Positions 19,547 to 30,022 of a DNA stretch of 64,000 bases are shown piece after piece. How positions within the stretch are numbered: position 1 is the first letter of the stretch; every line of letters starts with the position of its first letter. The DNA lies in assembly GCF_003130255.1 (NCBI RefSeq), contig NZ_NRCN01000001.1, positions 1,901,001 to 1,965,000 of the forward strand, written 5' to 3'. The translations under genes were made by a program, and so were the position numbers. The notes under the pieces are model-generated. The model made no database searches, had not been told where the DNA came from, and saw only the letters and a list, made by a program, of their open reading frames with translations. This DNA is from Aggregatibacter kilianii. GTDB lineage: Bacteria > Pseudomonadota > Gammaproteobacteria > Enterobacterales > Pasteurellaceae.

Positions 19547-20092
19547 TTAAATGTTCAAAAAATGTTCTCTGTAATAAGCTAACTCTTTAATGGATTCTCG
19601 AATATCATCTAGCGCCAGATGGGTATTTTGTTTGGTAAAACCGTTTAAAATTTCCGGTTTCCAACGGGCTGCCAATTCTTTAAGCGTGCTGACATCAAGG
19701 TGACGATAGTGGAAATAATCGGCCAGTTCAGGCATATATTTAAACAGGAAACGCTTGTCTTGTGCCACGCTGTTGCCGCAAATGGGGGAAGTGCCTTTAG
19801 GAACGTATTTTTTGAGGAAATCGAGGGTTTGCAATTCGGCAGCCCGTTCATTTAATTTGCTCGCTTTTACGCGCTCGACTAAACCGTTTGCCGTGTGAGT
19901 TTTTACGCACCATTCGCTCATTTTATTGAGTAATTCATCAGGTTGATGTACGGCTAGTACAGGCCCTTCAGCTAAGATATTTAAATTTTTATCGGTAACA
20001 ATCGTGGCGATTTCAATGACTCGTTCTTTTTCCGGATCCAACCCTGTCATTTCAAGGTCAATCCAGATCAGATTTTGTTTATCTAATTCCAT
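19547..20092 (-). CDS. orn: Orn, oligoribonuclease
   Basis: A 181-aa 3'-5' exoribonuclease of the DEDDh family that degrades 2-5-nt RNAs, including pGpG. Catalytic motifs are [11 protein letters not shown] near 11-21, the HLDVST segment near 129-135, and [10 protein letters not shown] near 157-166 (DEDDh His and Asp). It is divergent from rsgA with 71 bp between the start codons. Confidence 0.96.
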   Translation of the reverse strand: MELDKQNLIWIDLEMTGLDPEKERVIEIATIVTDKNLNILAEGPVLAVHQPDELLNKMSEWCVKTHTANGLVERVKASKLNERAAELQTLDFLKKYVPKGTSPICGNSVAQDKRFLFKYMPELADYFHYRHLDVSTLKELAARWKPEILNGFTKQNTHLALDDIRESIKELAYYREHFLNI

Positions 20093-20163
20093 TATATAAG
20101 GTATCCTATGGCAAATTTTTTCTTATTCTAGCGAAAAACGCTATAAAAAACGACCGCACTTTT

Positions 20164-21204
20164 ATGAGTAAACCCAAATTAACCCAAAATCAAAAACGTC
20201 GAATTCAATCTAATAATAACAAGGTGTTACATCGACACCAAAAGAAGGAGATTGAGTGGCGAGATGATATGTTAGGCGAATCACAAGAAGGGTTAGTTGT
20301 GACGCGCTATGCCCGCCATGCGGATGTGGAAAATCCACAGGGGGAGATTTTTCGTTGTAACTTGCGTCGCACATTATCCGGCGTTGTGGTAGGGGATCAT
20401 GTGATCTGGCGTCAAGGCAATGAGCAACTGCAAGGCGTAAGCGGAGTCATTGAAGGGATTCATCCGCGCAAAAACGAGATTTCCCGCCCTGATTATTATG
20501 ATGGTATTAAAGTTATCGCCGCCAATATTGACCGTATTATTATCATTTCTTCCGTATTGCCCAGCCTGTCTTTAAATATTATCGATCGCTATTTAGTGGT
20601 GTGTGAAGAAGCAAATATTGAACCCATTATTGTGTTAAATAAGGTAGATATGTTGACGGAAGCCCAGTGGCTTGAGGCGGATGAGCTGTTAGCGATTTAT
20701 CGAAAAATTGGTTACCAAACCTTAATGTTGTCTGCGCAGAGCGGAAAAAATCTGGAAAAATTGACCGCACTTTTATCTCATGGTGTCTCTATTTTTGTAG
20801 GGCAGTCAGGGGTTGGAAAATCCAGTTTAATTAATGCCGTTTTGCCACATGTGGATGCGCAAGTAGGGGAGGTGAGTGTAACATCCGGTTTAGGGCAGCA
20901 CACTACCACATCCTCCTGTTTATATCATTTGCCACAAGGAGGAAGTTTAATTGACTCGCCGGGGATTCGTGAGTTTGGCTTATGGCATTTAGAAGAGGAA
21001 CAAATTACCAAAGGCTATCGTGAGTTTCAAACGGTGCTTGGTACCTGTAAATTCCGTGATTGTAAGCATTTGAGTGATCCCGGTTGCGCATTACGTCAAG
21101 CGGTTGAGGAGGGCAAAATCAGCTCAGTACGTTATGAAAATTATCATCGTTTATTAGCAAGTCGTAAGGAGATGAAATCACTGCGTCATTTTTCTTCTGA
21201 ATAG
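20164..21204 (+). CDS. rsgA: RsgA, ribosome small-subunit assembly GTPase
   Basis: A 346-aa circularly permuted GTPase acting in 30S maturation. A basic N-terminal tail precedes an OB fold. The G motifs follow in permuted order: NKVDM near 158-162, [12 protein letters not shown] near 218-229 and DSPGIREFG near 264-272. The C-terminal zinc site [14 protein letters not shown] is at about 301-314. The ATG has no Shine-Dalgarno: an uptake signal (CGACCGCACTTTT, 20151-20163) occupies the site directly before it. It is divergent from orn, the usual arrangement. Confidence 0.95.
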   Translation: MSKPKLTQNQKRRIQSNNNKVLHRHQKKEIEWRDDMLGESQEGLVVTRYARHADVENPQGEIFRCNLRRTLSGVVVGDHVIWRQGNEQLQGVSGVIEGIHPRKNEISRPDYYDGIKVIAANIDRIIIISSVLPSLSLNIIDRYLVVCEEANIEPIIVLNKVDMLTEAQWLEADELLAIYRKIGYQTLMLSAQSGKNLEKLTALLSHGVSIFVGQSGVGKSSLINAVLPHVDAQVGEVSVTSGLGQHTTTSSCLYHLPQGGSLIDSPGIREFGLWHLEEEQITKGYREFQTVLGTCKFRDCKHLSDPGCALRQAVEEGKISSVRYENYHRLLASRKEMKSLRHFSSE

Positions 21205-21276
21205 AGAGGATTTCTGATTTTTTAGGGCTGTTTTGTTAAAAAGAGGTTAATGAAATCGAGTTTTTCTTTCTTTTTT

Positions 21277-21292
21277 TGTGATCTGATTCAAA
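21277..21292 (+). promoter_or_regulatory. Candidate CRP site upstream of ptsH
   Basis: TGTGATCTGATTCAAA matches the CRP consensus TGTGA-N6-TCACA in nine of ten half-site bases. It lies about 140 bases before ptsH. CRP control of the PTS operon is known in enterobacteria; its action here is inferred. Confidence 0.45.
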
Positions 21293-21431
21293 TTTTTGGC
21301 TAAATTGCCTTGCTTAACCACGCTATTATCAGGATACTGCACCTTATTTATTTTAGTGTTTTAAATAAATATTTAACCAAAATACTAAGAGAAATAATTG
21401 AATTCGATTAACCTTTTTAGAGGAAAGTAAC

Positions 21432-21689
21432 ATGTATTCAAAAGATGTTGAAATCACGGCACCTAATGGCTTGCACACTCGTCCGGCTGCGCAATTTGTC
21501 AAAGAAGCTAAGGCATTTGCCTCAGATATTACCGTGTCTTCTGCGGGTAAAAGTGCCAGTGCAAAAAGTTTGTTTAAGTTGCAAACGCTTGCGTTAACTC
21601 AAGGCACAGTAATTACTATCTCAGCAGAAGGTGAGGATGCGGAAAAAGCCGTTGAACATCTTGTGGCGTTAATTCCAACCTTAGAATAA
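21432..21689 (+). CDS. ptsH: HPr, phosphocarrier of the PTS
   Basis: An 85-aa phosphocarrier that moves phosphate from EI (PtsI) to sugar-specific EIIA proteins. The active His is in [10 protein letters not shown] (His at 15), and the regulatory serine region is KSASAKSLF around 45-53. The RBS AGAGGAAAG precedes the ATG. It is the first gene of ptsH-ptsI-crr, separated from ptsI by 140 bp holding a strong hairpin. Confidence 0.97.
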   Translation: MYSKDVEITAPNGLHTRPAAQFVKEAKAFASDITVSSAGKSASAKSLFKLQTLALTQGTVITISAEGEDAEKAVEHLVALIPTLE

Positions 21690-21695
21690 TGACAT

Positions 21696-21760
21696 AGCCA
21701 TAATTTGCACGCGCATTGCTTTGGTTTAAAGCAATTGAGGTGACAAATTATGGCTTTTAT
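21696..21760 (+). promoter_or_regulatory. Large hairpin in the ptsH-ptsI spacer
   Basis: AGCCATAATTTG (21696-21707) pairs perfectly with CAAATTATGGCT (21744-21755). Inside it ATTGCTTT (21715-21722) pairs with AAAGCAAT (21728-21735). The outer arm is followed by TTTATT. It may be a partial terminator or an mRNA stabiliser that makes more ptsH than ptsI transcript. Confidence 0.7.
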
Positions 21761-21829
21761 TCCATTTAATAAGTGATTGATTTTTAATCAATTTGAATTT
21801 TCGGTTAATTTTATTACAAGAAGGTTACT

Positions 21830-23557
21830 ATGATTTCAGGAATTCCAGCCTCACCAGGTATTGTTTTTGGTAAAGCACTAGTGCTTAAAGAAGAAAAAAT
21901 TGTACTTGATACACAAAAAATTAAAGACAGCCAAATCGAAAACGAAATTGCGCGTTTCTATGCGGGGCGTGATGCTGCGGTTGAGCAGCTAACTTCAATT
22001 AAAGATCGTGCTTATCAATCCTTAGGGGAAGAAAAAGCGGCTATCTTTGAAGGCCATTTAATGATTTTGGAAGATGAAGAGTTGGAAGAAGAAATCATTG
22101 ATTACCTTCGTTCAAATCATGTAAATGCGGCAGTTGCGGCCAATGTGGTGATTGACCAACAAGTAGCGATGTTGTCGGAAATTGATGATGAATACTTAAA
22201 AGAGCGTGCCGGAGATATTCGTGATATTGGTAATCGGTTGATTAAAAATATTCTGGGTATGCATATTGTAGATTTAGGCGAGATCAATGAAGAAGCGATT
22301 TTAGTGGCTTATGATTTAACCCCGTCAGAAACTGCCCAGTTGAATTTAGATAAAGTATTAGGTTTTGTGACGGATATCGGCGGTCGTACATCTCATACCT
22401 CTATTATGGCACGCTCTCTTGAATTACCGGCTATCGTAGGGACCAATAACGTCACCGAAAAAGTTAAAACCGGTGATTTCTTGATTCTTGATGCACTCAA
22501 TAATGCGGTGTATGTCAATCCTTCCCAACAAGAAATTCAACGCTTAAAAACGTTGCAAGATAAATTGGCGGAAGAAAAAGCCGAACTGGCAAAATTAAAA
22601 GATTTGCCGGCATTAACGCTGGACGGTCATCAAGTTGATGTCGTTGCCAATATCGGTACGATTCGTGATGTGGAAGGGGCGGAGCGTAATGGCGCGGAAG
22701 GTGTCGGATTATATCGTACCGAATTCTTGTTTATGGATCGTGATCAGCTACCAAGTGAAGAAGAGCAATTTATTGCCTATAAAGAGGTGGTAGAAGCCAT
22801 GAATGGCAATTTGGTCGTGTTGCGTACCATGGATATTGGTGGTGATAAAGAATTGCCATATTTGAATTTACCGAAAGAAATGAACCCGTTTTTAGGTTGG
22901 CGGGCCATTCGTATCGCATTAGATCGTCGTGAAATTTTAAATGCGCAGTTAAGAGCGGTCTTACGCGCTTCTGCATATGGTAGATTGGCGGTGATGTTCC
23001 CAATGATTATTTCTGTAGAAGAAATTCGTGAATTGAAATCTGTCATTGAAGAGTTAAAAGTTGAATTGCGTAATGAAGGTAAGGCGTTTGACGAAGACAT
23101 TCAAGTCGGCGTGATGGTAGAAACTCCGTCAGCAGCCGTAAATGCCAAATTCTTAGCAAAAGAAGTGGATTTCTTTAGTATCGGGACCAACGATTTAACG
23201 CAATATACGTTGGCGGTGGATCGGGGAAATGAATTAATTTCTCACTTATACAACCCGATGAGCCCATCTGTGCTAAATCTTATCAAGCAAGTGATTGATG
23301 CATCTCACGCCGAAGGTAAATGGACCGGTATGTGCGGTGAGTTGGCGGGTGACGAGCGCGCCACAATCTTGTTGTTAGGTATGGGATTGGATGAGTTTAG
23401 TATGAGTGCGATTTCCGTGCCACGCATTAAGAAATTGATTCGTAATGTGAATTATCAAGATGCTAAATTATTAGCGGAAAAAGCATTACAACAGCCGACA
23501 GCAGCGGAAATTGAACAATTGATTTCTGATTTTTTAGCTGAAAAAGCATTAAATTAG
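21830..23557 (+). CDS. ptsI: Enzyme I of the PTS
   Basis: A 575-aa phosphoenolpyruvate-protein phosphotransferase. The phosphorylated His is in [12 protein letters not shown] near residue 190, followed by the PEP-binding TIM barrel ([13 protein letters not shown] near 289-301, [11 protein letters not shown] near 448-458). The C-terminal Cys is in GMCGELAGD near 502. It starts with its own RBS (AAGAAGGT) 140 bp after ptsH. Confidence 0.97.
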   Translation: MISGIPASPGIVFGKALVLKEEKIVLDTQKIKDSQIENEIARFYAGRDAAVEQLTSIKDRAYQSLGEEKAAIFEGHLMILEDEELEEEIIDYLRSNHVNAAVAANVVIDQQVAMLSEIDDEYLKERAGDIRDIGNRLIKNILGMHIVDLGEINEEAILVAYDLTPSETAQLNLDKVLGFVTDIGGRTSHTSIMARSLELPAIVGTNNVTEKVKTGDFLILDALNNAVYVNPSQQEIQRLKTLQDKLAEEKAELAKLKDLPALTLDGHQVDVVANIGTIRDVEGAERNGAEGVGLYRTEFLFMDRDQLPSEEEQFIAYKEVVEAMNGNLVVLRTMDIGGDKELPYLNLPKEMNPFLGWRAIRIALDRREILNAQLRAVLRASAYGRLAVMFPMIISVEEIRELKSVIEELKVELRNEGKAFDEDIQVGVMVETPSAAVNAKFLAKEVDFFSIGTNDLTQYTLAVDRGNELISHLYNPMSPSVLNLIKQVIDASHAEGKWTGMCGELAGDERATILLLGMGLDEFSMSAISVPRIKKLIRNVNYQDAKLLAEKALQQPTAAEIEQLISDFLAEKALN

Positions 23558-23618
23558 ATACAAGTTCTCATTTTTAGGCTAGAATACGACCAAATTTTAT
23601 ATTTCAGGAGATTGAAAA

Positions 23619-24119
23619 ATGGGTTTATTTGATAAATTATTTGGCTCAAAAGATAAGAAAGCGGTTGATGTAGAAATCTATGCTCCGCTTTCCGGAGAAA
23701 TCGTTAATATTGAAGATGTTCCGGATGTTGTTTTCTCTGAAAAAATTGTTGGTGATGGCGTGGCTATTCGTCCGACAGGAAATAAACTTGTTGCCCCGGT
23801 TGACGGTGTGGTAGGTAAAATTTTTGAAACCAACCATGCGTTTTCTATGGAATCTAAAGAAGGGGTTGAATTGTTCGTTCACTTCGGTATTGATACCGTT
23901 GAGTTAAAAGGTGAAGGCTTCACCCGTATTGCACAGGAAGGTCAAAGTGTAAAACGTGGCGACACCATTATCGAATTGGATCTTCCGTTGTTAGAAGCAA
24001 AAGCGAAATCTGTTTTGACCCCGGTAGTGATTTCCAATATGGACGAAATTAGCAACATTGAGAAAAAATCCGGTGAAGTGGTTGCCGGCGATTCCGTTGT
24101 GTTGGTTTTGAAAAAATAA
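23619..24119 (+). CDS. crr: EIIA-Glc, PTS component and regulator
   Basis: A 166-aa EIIA of the glucose type. The two active histidines are in [11 protein letters not shown] (near 73) and [10 protein letters not shown] (near 88). It receives phosphate from HPr and in gammaproteobacteria also controls adenylate cyclase and inducer exclusion. It ends the PTS operon 61 bp after ptsI and is followed by two terminator-like hairpins. The RBS is CAGGAG. Confidence 0.97.
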   Translation: MGLFDKLFGSKDKKAVDVEIYAPLSGEIVNIEDVPDVVFSEKIVGDGVAIRPTGNKLVAPVDGVVGKIFETNHAFSMESKEGVELFVHFGIDTVELKGEGFTRIAQEGQSVKRGDTIIELDLPLLEAKAKSVLTPVVISNMDEISNIEKKSGEVVAGDSVVLVLKK

Positions 24120-24135
24120 ACTGAGTTTAGTTAAG

Positions 24136-24170
24136 AAAAAGGCTTACTTATAATAAGTAAGCCTTTTTTA
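24136..24170 (+). terminator. Terminator of the ptsH-ptsI-crr operon
   Basis: GGCTTACTTA / TAAGTAAGCC form a 10-bp stem with flanking A and T runs (AAAAA before, TTTTTTT after), 16 bases past the crr stop. Confidence 0.9.
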
Positions 24171-24196
24171 TTTATCGTAAAAAACATTTCTAATAC

Positions 24197-24247
24197 TGAC
24201 CGCACTTTTTCGGCTTAGCGCAAGATGTGAAAGTGCGGTCATTTTTT
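24197..24247. terminator. Paired uptake-signal terminator between crr and prlC
   Basis: TGACCGCACTTT (24197-24208) and AAAGTGCGGTCA (24230-24241) are exact inverse copies, with T runs on both sides. It probably terminates the convergent prlC transcript and backs up the crr terminator. Confidence 0.65.
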
Positions 24248-24257
24248 CGAACGTTTT

Positions 24258-26297
24258 TTAGTTCGCAATACCTTTATGACGTAATAACGCATCCAATTGT
24301 GGCTCGCGACCTCGGAAATTTTTAAAGAGTTTCATTGGCTCTTCCGAACCGCCTTTGGTAAGAATCTCATCTAAGAAGGATTGGCCGGTTTGGGCGTTGA
24401 AAATGCCTTCTTCTTCAAAGCGGGAATAGGCATCGGCAGATAACACTTCTGCCCATAAGTAGCTGTAATAACCCGCCGCATAACCGCCGGCGAAGATATG
24501 ACTGAAACTATGTGGCATTCTTCCCCAATCTACCGTTGGCACTACGGCAACTTCGGCTTTGACTTGGTGTAAAGTGTCTAGAACTTGATTTGATTTATTG
24601 GCATCAAAGGTATGATGCAAACGGAAATCAAACAGCGCAAACTCTAACTGACGCAATACAAACATCGCAGCTTGGAAATTTTTTGCTTTAAGTAATTGGG
24701 TTAATTTTTCTTTTGGCAACGGCTCATTGGTTTGATAATGCCCTGAGATAAATTGCAGAGCCTCTTCTTCCCAACACCAGTTTTCCATAAACTGACTTGG
24801 TAGTTCCACCGCGTCCCAAGGCACACCATTAATACCTGCAACATCAGCTACATCAATTTGAGTCAACATATGATGCAAGCCGTGGCCGAATTCGTGGAAA
24901 AGGGTGGTGACTTCATCATGAGTGAATAATGCCGGTTGATCGCCAAGCGGGCGATTGAAGTTGCAAGTTAAATAGGCCACTGGTTTTTGTAGATTGCCGT
25001 CAATCGTTTTGCGACGACCGATGCAATCATCCATCCAAGCGCCGCCCCGTTTGTGTTCGCGGGCATATAAGTCTAAATAGAAACTGCCGCGCACCTCGTT
25101 TGTGTCATCAATTAAATCAAAAAAACGCACATCTTTATGCCAAGTTTCTACGCCATGGCGTTCCACTGCTCGAATATGGAAAATGCGTTTAATTAATTCA
25201 AATAAGCCATTAAGTACACGCTCTTCCGGAAAATATGGACGCAATTCTTCGTCGTTAATGGCGTATAAATGTTGTTTTTGTTTTTCGCTGTAAAACGTTA
25301 AATCCCAAAGTTCAAGTGCGGTCAAATTATAGTGCGTTTTGCAGAAGTCTTTTAACTCTTGCAATTCACGTTCGCCTTGCGCTTTGGAGCGCTGTGCCAA
25401 ATTGGTTAAGAAATCCAGTACTTGCTGCGGAGTTTCTGCCATTTTGGTGGCAAGAGAAAGCTCAGTATAAGTATTGAAATCCAGTAGTTTTGCCAGCTCT
25501 ACGCGCAGGCTTAAGATTTCTTGCATGAGTGCGGAATTATCCCATTTACCGGCATTCGGGCCTTGATCGGAGGCGCGGGTGGCAAAGGCGCGGTACATTT
25601 CTTCGCGCAGTTCACGGTTTTCGCAATAGGTCATCACCGGAATGTAACTTGGAAATTCCAAGGTAAAGCGATAGCCGCTCAAACCTTTGCTTTCTGCCGA
25701 TTGTTTAGCGGCTTGGAGTGCGGATTCCGGCAGGCCTTTAAGTTGGCTTTCGTCTTCTACGATTTTTTCCCAGCCCATGGTGGCGTCTAACACGTTATTG
25801 CTGAATTGGGAGGTGAGTTCGGATAAACGCGCCACGATTTCGCCATAGCGTTTTTGTTTTTCTGCCGGCAAGGAAATACCTGATAATTTGAAATCACGTA
25901 GACTATTTTCAATGGCCTTTTTTCGCGCTTGGCTGTAATTGGTGAATTCAGGGCTGTTTTTTAATTGCAAATAGGCCTCATATAAACCTTGATGCTGACC
26001 AACCCAAGTGCCGTATTCCGCCAATAATGGCAAGCAGGCTTGATGCGCTTCGCGTAGTTCAGGGCTGTTTTTTACCGAATTTAAATGAGAAATCGGTGAC
26101 CATACTTTGCTTAAACGATCACCGGCTTCAGCTAAAGGAAGAATAAAATTTTCCCAAGTAAAGTGCGGTTGTTTTAGCAAGTGTTCTACAGTGGCGCGAT
26201 TTTCTTCAATAAGCTGTTTAATGGCAGGTTCGATATATTGCGGTTCAATTTTACTAAAGGCAGGTAAATCGGTTGGTGTAAGTAGTGGATTTGACAT
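24258..26297 (-). CDS. prlC: PrlC, oligopeptidase A
   Basis: A 679-aa zinc metallopeptidase of family M3. It degrades short peptides, including cleaved signal peptides, in the cytoplasm. The zinc-binding motif is FHEFGHGLHH near 468-477, and a downstream Glu is in the region GINGVPWDAVELPSQ. Length and ends fit E. coli OpdA. It is a single gene, convergent with crr and divergent from the DUF454 gene. Confidence 0.95.
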   Translation of the reverse strand: MSNPLLTPTDLPAFSKIEPQYIEPAIKQLIEENRATVEHLLKQPHFTWENFILPLAEAGDRLSKVWSPISHLNSVKNSPELREAHQACLPLLAEYGTWVGQHQGLYEAYLQLKNSPEFTNYSQARKKAIENSLRDFKLSGISLPAEKQKRYGEIVARLSELTSQFSNNVLDATMGWEKIVEDESQLKGLPESALQAAKQSAESKGLSGYRFTLEFPSYIPVMTYCENRELREEMYRAFATRASDQGPNAGKWDNSALMQEILSLRVELAKLLDFNTYTELSLATKMAETPQQVLDFLTNLAQRSKAQGERELQELKDFCKTHYNLTALELWDLTFYSEKQKQHLYAINDEELRPYFPEERVLNGLFELIKRIFHIRAVERHGVETWHKDVRFFDLIDDTNEVRGSFYLDLYAREHKRGGAWMDDCIGRRKTIDGNLQKPVAYLTCNFNRPLGDQPALFTHDEVTTLFHEFGHGLHHMLTQIDVADVAGINGVPWDAVELPSQFMENWCWEEEALQFISGHYQTNEPLPKEKLTQLLKAKNFQAAMFVLRQLEFALFDFRLHHTFDANKSNQVLDTLHQVKAEVAVVPTVDWGRMPHSFSHIFAGGYAAGYYSYLWAEVLSADAYSRFEEEGIFNAQTGQSFLDEILTKGGSEEPMKLFKNFRGREPQLDALLRHKGIAN

Positions 26298-26428
26298 AAG
26301 TACTTCCTTAAAAAGAAAAAATGCAGATTTGCAAACGTTAAGTAAATTGGGGAGGATTTTATGATTTCAAGGTTGAAAAATCCAGCCATTCAGGGATAAT
26401 TGCGAATAATTTTTGTTTTGAGGTATCT

Positions 26429-26794
26429 ATGAAGTATTTCTATATTGGGTTAGGTTTTCTTTTCTTAATTATTGGTCTTATCGGCATTGTTTTGCCGTTT
26501 TTACCTACTACGCCGTTTTTGTTATTAACCGTATTCTTTTTCGCCAAAGGCTCCGAACGTGTGCATAACTGGTTTGTTGGTACCAAGATTTATCAAAATC
26601 ATTTGAAAGATTTCCACGAACAGCGGGCGTTAACCAAAAAAACGAAAATGGCTATTTTAACCTTCTCAACCACCATGTTGTTGATCGGTTTTTATTTCAC
26701 GCCGAGCATTATCGGTAAAAGCCTGATCATCGCTGTGTTGTTGATTAAATATTGGTTTTTCTTTTTCTGGATTAAAACGCTGGAGGAAGAATAG
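26429..26794 (+). CDS. DUF454 inner-membrane protein (YbaN-like)
   Basis: A 121-aa membrane protein of the DUF454 family, related to E. coli YbaN. Helices are at about 4-25 and 27-42, and two more at about 74-90 and 92-114. The family motif LPTTPFLLL is near 25-33, and a cytoplasmic middle segment carries Lys/His residues. The RBS GAGGT precedes the ATG. No function is established for the family. Confidence 0.85.
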   Translation: MKYFYIGLGFLFLIIGLIGIVLPFLPTTPFLLLTVFFFAKGSERVHNWFVGTKIYQNHLKDFHEQRALTKKTKMAILTFSTTMLLIGFYFTPSIIGKSLIIAVLLIKYWFFFFWIKTLEEE

Positions 26795-26832
26795 GTATAT
26801 AATGCGCTCACTTTTTTCATAAATTGATTCCC

Positions 26833-28401
26833 ATGCCTGTTGCTCAGTTTCCACTTTCTTCTTTTCGTCTTTTTCCATTTAAAAGTGCGGTGCTTTTTTG
26901 CGGTATTTTTACCTTGAGCGCTTGTGATGAGAAGCAGCAAGAACCTGTCACACCACCTTCTACGACAGAAAACGTACTACCACCGACAACACCGCCTCAA
27001 GGCAATCGGCAGTTGTTGGTGCGCGGGGTTTATTCCGATTTAGTGTTGAATCCAAGCCAAGCCGTGAATGCAGAACAGTTTGCGTTTTTGCGTGATTTAT
27101 TTGAAGGTTTGGTAATTTATGATCCGCGTGGCAATGTGATCCCGGCCGTGGCGGAAAGTTGGCAAACCTCAGATAACAAAACATGGAAATTTAGTTTACG
27201 ACAAGACGCCAAGTGGTCGAATGGTGAACCGGTTACGGCACAACAATTTGTCGCTAGCTGGCAAGCCTTGGTTACCTCTAATAGCCCGCTAAAACATTAT
27301 TTGGCATACATTAATTTAGCCAATGCCGAGTCGGTGTTAAAGGGCGGGTTGCCTGCTGACAAGTTAGGAATCTCTGCGGAAAATGACCGCACTTTGCATC
27401 TCACTTTAGATAAAGCCACGCCTTATTTGCCACAAATGTTGGCGCATATCAGTTTGTTGCCACAATATTTAGCGCCACATAAAGGCATTGTGACAAATGG
27501 GGCCTATCAGGTGATGGGACAAGAAAATCATTTTATTCACTTGGAAAAAAATCCGCATTATTGGGCGCAAGATAAGGTGTCATTTAAACATGTGGATTAT
27601 CAGAAAATTGCCACGCAGCAAGATCCTATTGCTTTAGATTTGGTTATCAATCCATCAAAAACGGAACGGGCGCAATACTTCCCACAACTTTGTACATATT
27701 TTTATGCCTTTAATATGAAACAGCCTAAATTGGCGCAAAGTTCGGTGCGCAAGGCGTTATCTATGATGGCTTCTTCCCGCAATATGAATCATGATGGCAA
27801 AAACTTTATTTATTTAAGTGATAATTTCTTGCCGATTTCCATGCAAACAGTGGAAAGTCATTGGGAGCAAACACCAATGGAACAACTGTTAAGTCAAAGT
27901 AAAATCAGTGAGAAAGCGCCGTTAAAACTGACTTTAAGTTATGATCAAACCGAATTACAAAGCAAAATAGCCCAATCGTTGATTCGTATGTGGTCACAGT
28001 CGGATATGATTCGAATTATTGGCCAAGGCATGCCAAGACAGAAATTATTGGAAAATATTGCCAAAGGTGATTTTCAGATTGCCCGTTCCGGTTGGTGTGC
28101 AGATTACAACGATCCAGCCGCGTTTTTAAGTTTGTTTTACAACCATAGCCCGGACAATAAAAGCGGTTATCGCAATGAAGAAGTGGATCGCTTGTTTGAG
28201 CAAAGTTTACAACTTATTCCATCGGCAGAACGCACCGCACTTTACAGTCGAATCGAGCAAATTCTCCAACAAGAGAACGTGGTGTTGCCGTTATATCAAA
28301 CGATGGTACCGATTTATATCAATCCGACACTAAACGGTTACTATTTATCCAACCCAACAGAAGTGATTTACAGTAAAGATTTGTTTCGTAAGATTCAGTA
28401 A
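26833..28401 (+). CDS. OppA-family peptide-binding lipoprotein
   Basis: A 522-aa solute-binding protein of family 5, similar to the orphan H. influenzae lipoprotein HI0213. A signal peptide ends in the lipobox LSAC (Cys near residue 31), followed by a Pro/Thr-rich linker. Family segments include GNVIPAVAESWQ and WKFSLRQDAKWSNGEP. The ATG at 26833 is used. It has no adjacent permease or ATPase, so it may feed an importer encoded elsewhere. The ligand is unknown, and peptide binding is inferred from the family. Confidence 0.85.
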   Translation: MPVAQFPLSSFRLFPFKSAVLFCGIFTLSACDEKQQEPVTPPSTTENVLPPTTPPQGNRQLLVRGVYSDLVLNPSQAVNAEQFAFLRDLFEGLVIYDPRGNVIPAVAESWQTSDNKTWKFSLRQDAKWSNGEPVTAQQFVASWQALVTSNSPLKHYLAYINLANAESVLKGGLPADKLGISAENDRTLHLTLDKATPYLPQMLAHISLLPQYLAPHKGIVTNGAYQVMGQENHFIHLEKNPHYWAQDKVSFKHVDYQKIATQQDPIALDLVINPSKTERAQYFPQLCTYFYAFNMKQPKLAQSSVRKALSMMASSRNMNHDGKNFIYLSDNFLPISMQTVESHWEQTPMEQLLSQSKISEKAPLKLTLSYDQTELQSKIAQSLIRMWSQSDMIRIIGQGMPRQKLLENIAKGDFQIARSGWCADYNDPAAFLSLFYNHSPDNKSGYRNEEVDRLFEQSLQLIPSAERTALYSRIEQILQQENVVLPLYQTMVPIYINPTLNGYYLSNPTEVIYSKDLFRKIQ

Positions 28402-28413
28402 ATCGCAAACGAT

Positions 28414-28437
28414 AAAGGCGCAAAATGCGCCTTTTTT
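28414..28437. terminator. Terminator after the OppA-like gene
   Basis: AAAGGCGC / GCGCCTTT with a short loop and a trailing T run, 13 bases after the stop. The convergent ribA gene ends 60 bp on. Confidence 0.85.
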
Positions 28438-28497
28438 ATCATTTGATGTTTTTGTACAGTATTTTATAAAAGCACCCAAGTGCGGTGTTTTTTTATG

Positions 28498-29151
28498 TTA
28501 TTTTTTCGGTACTTCTTCTTGGCAATACGGGCATTCCATTAAGTGCTGTTCACCATTATGCACAATAAAATGGCCCATTTTTTTAGCTTTGGTATCCAGA
28601 TAAGCGGTGTTGTAGCGATTTTCACCCACGTTTAGCGGTACGCGTTCCACGACATTAATACCGGCTTGTTTCATGGTTTCGATTTTTTCCGGATTATTGG
28701 TCAGCAAACGAATTTTTTTCACCCCAAGCAAATCAAAAATATCTGCACACACACTGAAATTCCGTTCATCGGCGGCAAACCCCAAAGCAAGATTGGCTTC
28801 AATGGTATCCATGCCTTGATCTTGCAGGGAATACGCACGGATTTTGTTAATTAACCCAATGCCTCGGCCTTCTTCACGATGATAAATTAATACGCCGCGC
28901 CCCTCTTGATTAATTTGGCGCAAGGCGGCAGCCAATTGAAAGCCACAATCGCATTTCAAACTGTGTAATGCATCGCCGGTTAAACATTCGGAATGAATGC
29001 GCGCCAAGACGGGCTCATCGCTGTTGCTAATATCGCCCAAAACCAACGCGACATGTTCTTTTTTGGTGTCCGGAAACTCAAAGCCTACGATTTTAAATAA
29101 ACCGAATTCCGTCGGTAAATTGGCTTGAGCGACCAGTTCAATTTTTGCCAT
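28498..29151 (-). CDS. ribA: RibA, GTP cyclohydrolase II
   Basis: A 217-aa enzyme for the first step of riboflavin synthesis. Zinc ligands are in [18 protein letters not shown] near 53-70, and the catalytic region [11 protein letters not shown] is near 86-96. The ATG at 29151 gives the family length; the longer frame adds 62 unrelated residues that overlap the promoter region of the divergent pgpB. It is not fused to RibB. Confidence 0.95.
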   Translation of the reverse strand: MAKIELVAQANLPTEFGLFKIVGFEFPDTKKEHVALVLGDISNSDEPVLARIHSECLTGDALHSLKCDCGFQLAAALRQINQEGRGVLIYHREEGRGIGLINKIRAYSLQDQGMDTIEANLALGFAADERNFSVCADIFDLLGVKKIRLLTNNPEKIETMKQAGINVVERVPLNVGENRYNTAYLDTKAKKMGHFIVHNGEQHLMECPYCQEEVPKK

Positions 29152-29236
29152 AACTTGTCCTTTTGTCCTTATTCTTTTTCTTTTAGTGAGTTCTAATGAT
29201 AAAATAACCGTTCGATTATCATTTATGGTTATAAAT

Positions 29237-29968
29237 ATGTTAAAAAGATTGTCATTATATACGCTATTACTTTGTCTTGTCCCAATTTTTGTCTGGTTGT
29301 CCGCTTGGCAGTGGAACGGAAACATTATCTTCGACAACTACGAACGCGCCTTGTATTGGTTGACTGAAAGCGGTAGTGTTCCTTATGCGATTATCACCTG
29401 CGGTATTTTTGCGTTGCTATTTTTACCATTATTTTCTAACCGTAAACAATGGATTTTAGCTGTTGCTGTCATGGCTTTTTCCATGGTTATTACTCAAGGC
29501 GTCAAATCAGGATTAAAAACTGTCTTTGCCGAACCGCGTCCTTTTGTGACTTATGTCACTGAAAAGACCGGTAGCAGTGCTGAAGCTTTTTATGCACAAG
29601 ATCGTAAAGCAAGAGCACAAATAGTCGATCAATTCTATCAAACTCAACGCAATGTGCCGGAATGGATCAAAGGTCATTATGCGGATGAAGTCGGTTATTC
29701 CTTTCCCTCCGGTCATACCATTTTCGCTGCTAGTTGGTTAATGTTGGCCGTAGGCTTTATGCAATTAATCGGTAATAAAAGAGGCCGTGCAAAATTACTG
29801 ATCGGTTTTATGAGCCTTTGGGCTATTTTAATGCTGATCAGTCGCTTACGTTTCGGTATGCATTACCCGATTGATTTATTTATCTCTATTTTTATTGCTT
29901 GGCTAATTCACGTGGGTATTTTTCAATTTTTAGCCAAGAAAAACTATTTTCAGAAAGAGGCGCGCTAA
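29237..29968 (+). CDS. pgpB: PgpB, phosphatidylglycerophosphatase B / PAP2
   Basis: A 243-aa inner-membrane PAP2 phosphatase acting on phosphatidylglycerophosphate and undecaprenyl pyrophosphate. The three catalytic motifs are visible: KTVFAEPRP near 95-103, [10 protein letters not shown] near 155-164 and [12 protein letters not shown] near 202-213. Membrane helices occupy most of the rest. The ATG at 29237 matches the Haemophilus homologue. It is divergent from ribA by 85 bp and upstream of nagK. Confidence 0.92.
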   Translation: MLKRLSLYTLLLCLVPIFVWLSAWQWNGNIIFDNYERALYWLTESGSVPYAIITCGIFALLFLPLFSNRKQWILAVAVMAFSMVITQGVKSGLKTVFAEPRPFVTYVTEKTGSSAEAFYAQDRKARAQIVDQFYQTQRNVPEWIKGHYADEVGYSFPSGHTIFAASWLMLAVGFMQLIGNKRGRAKLLIGFMSLWAILMLISRLRFGMHYPIDLFISIFIAWLIHVGIFQFLAKKNYFQKEAR

Positions 29969-30022
29969 TTTTTAGCGAAAAGTGCGGTTGTTTTTTTAGG
30001 TATTTTTTAAAAGGAGAATTAA

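Noticed and set aside
26833-28401. Heme-binding HbpA/DppA identity for the OppA-like lipoprotein
   Set aside because: It is in the same broad family, but I see nothing that separates heme from peptide binding; the neutral family name is safer.
28498-29337. Longer RibA with a 62-residue N-terminal extension
   Set aside because: The extension overlaps the divergent pgpB promoter and start region and is unlike RibA proteins.
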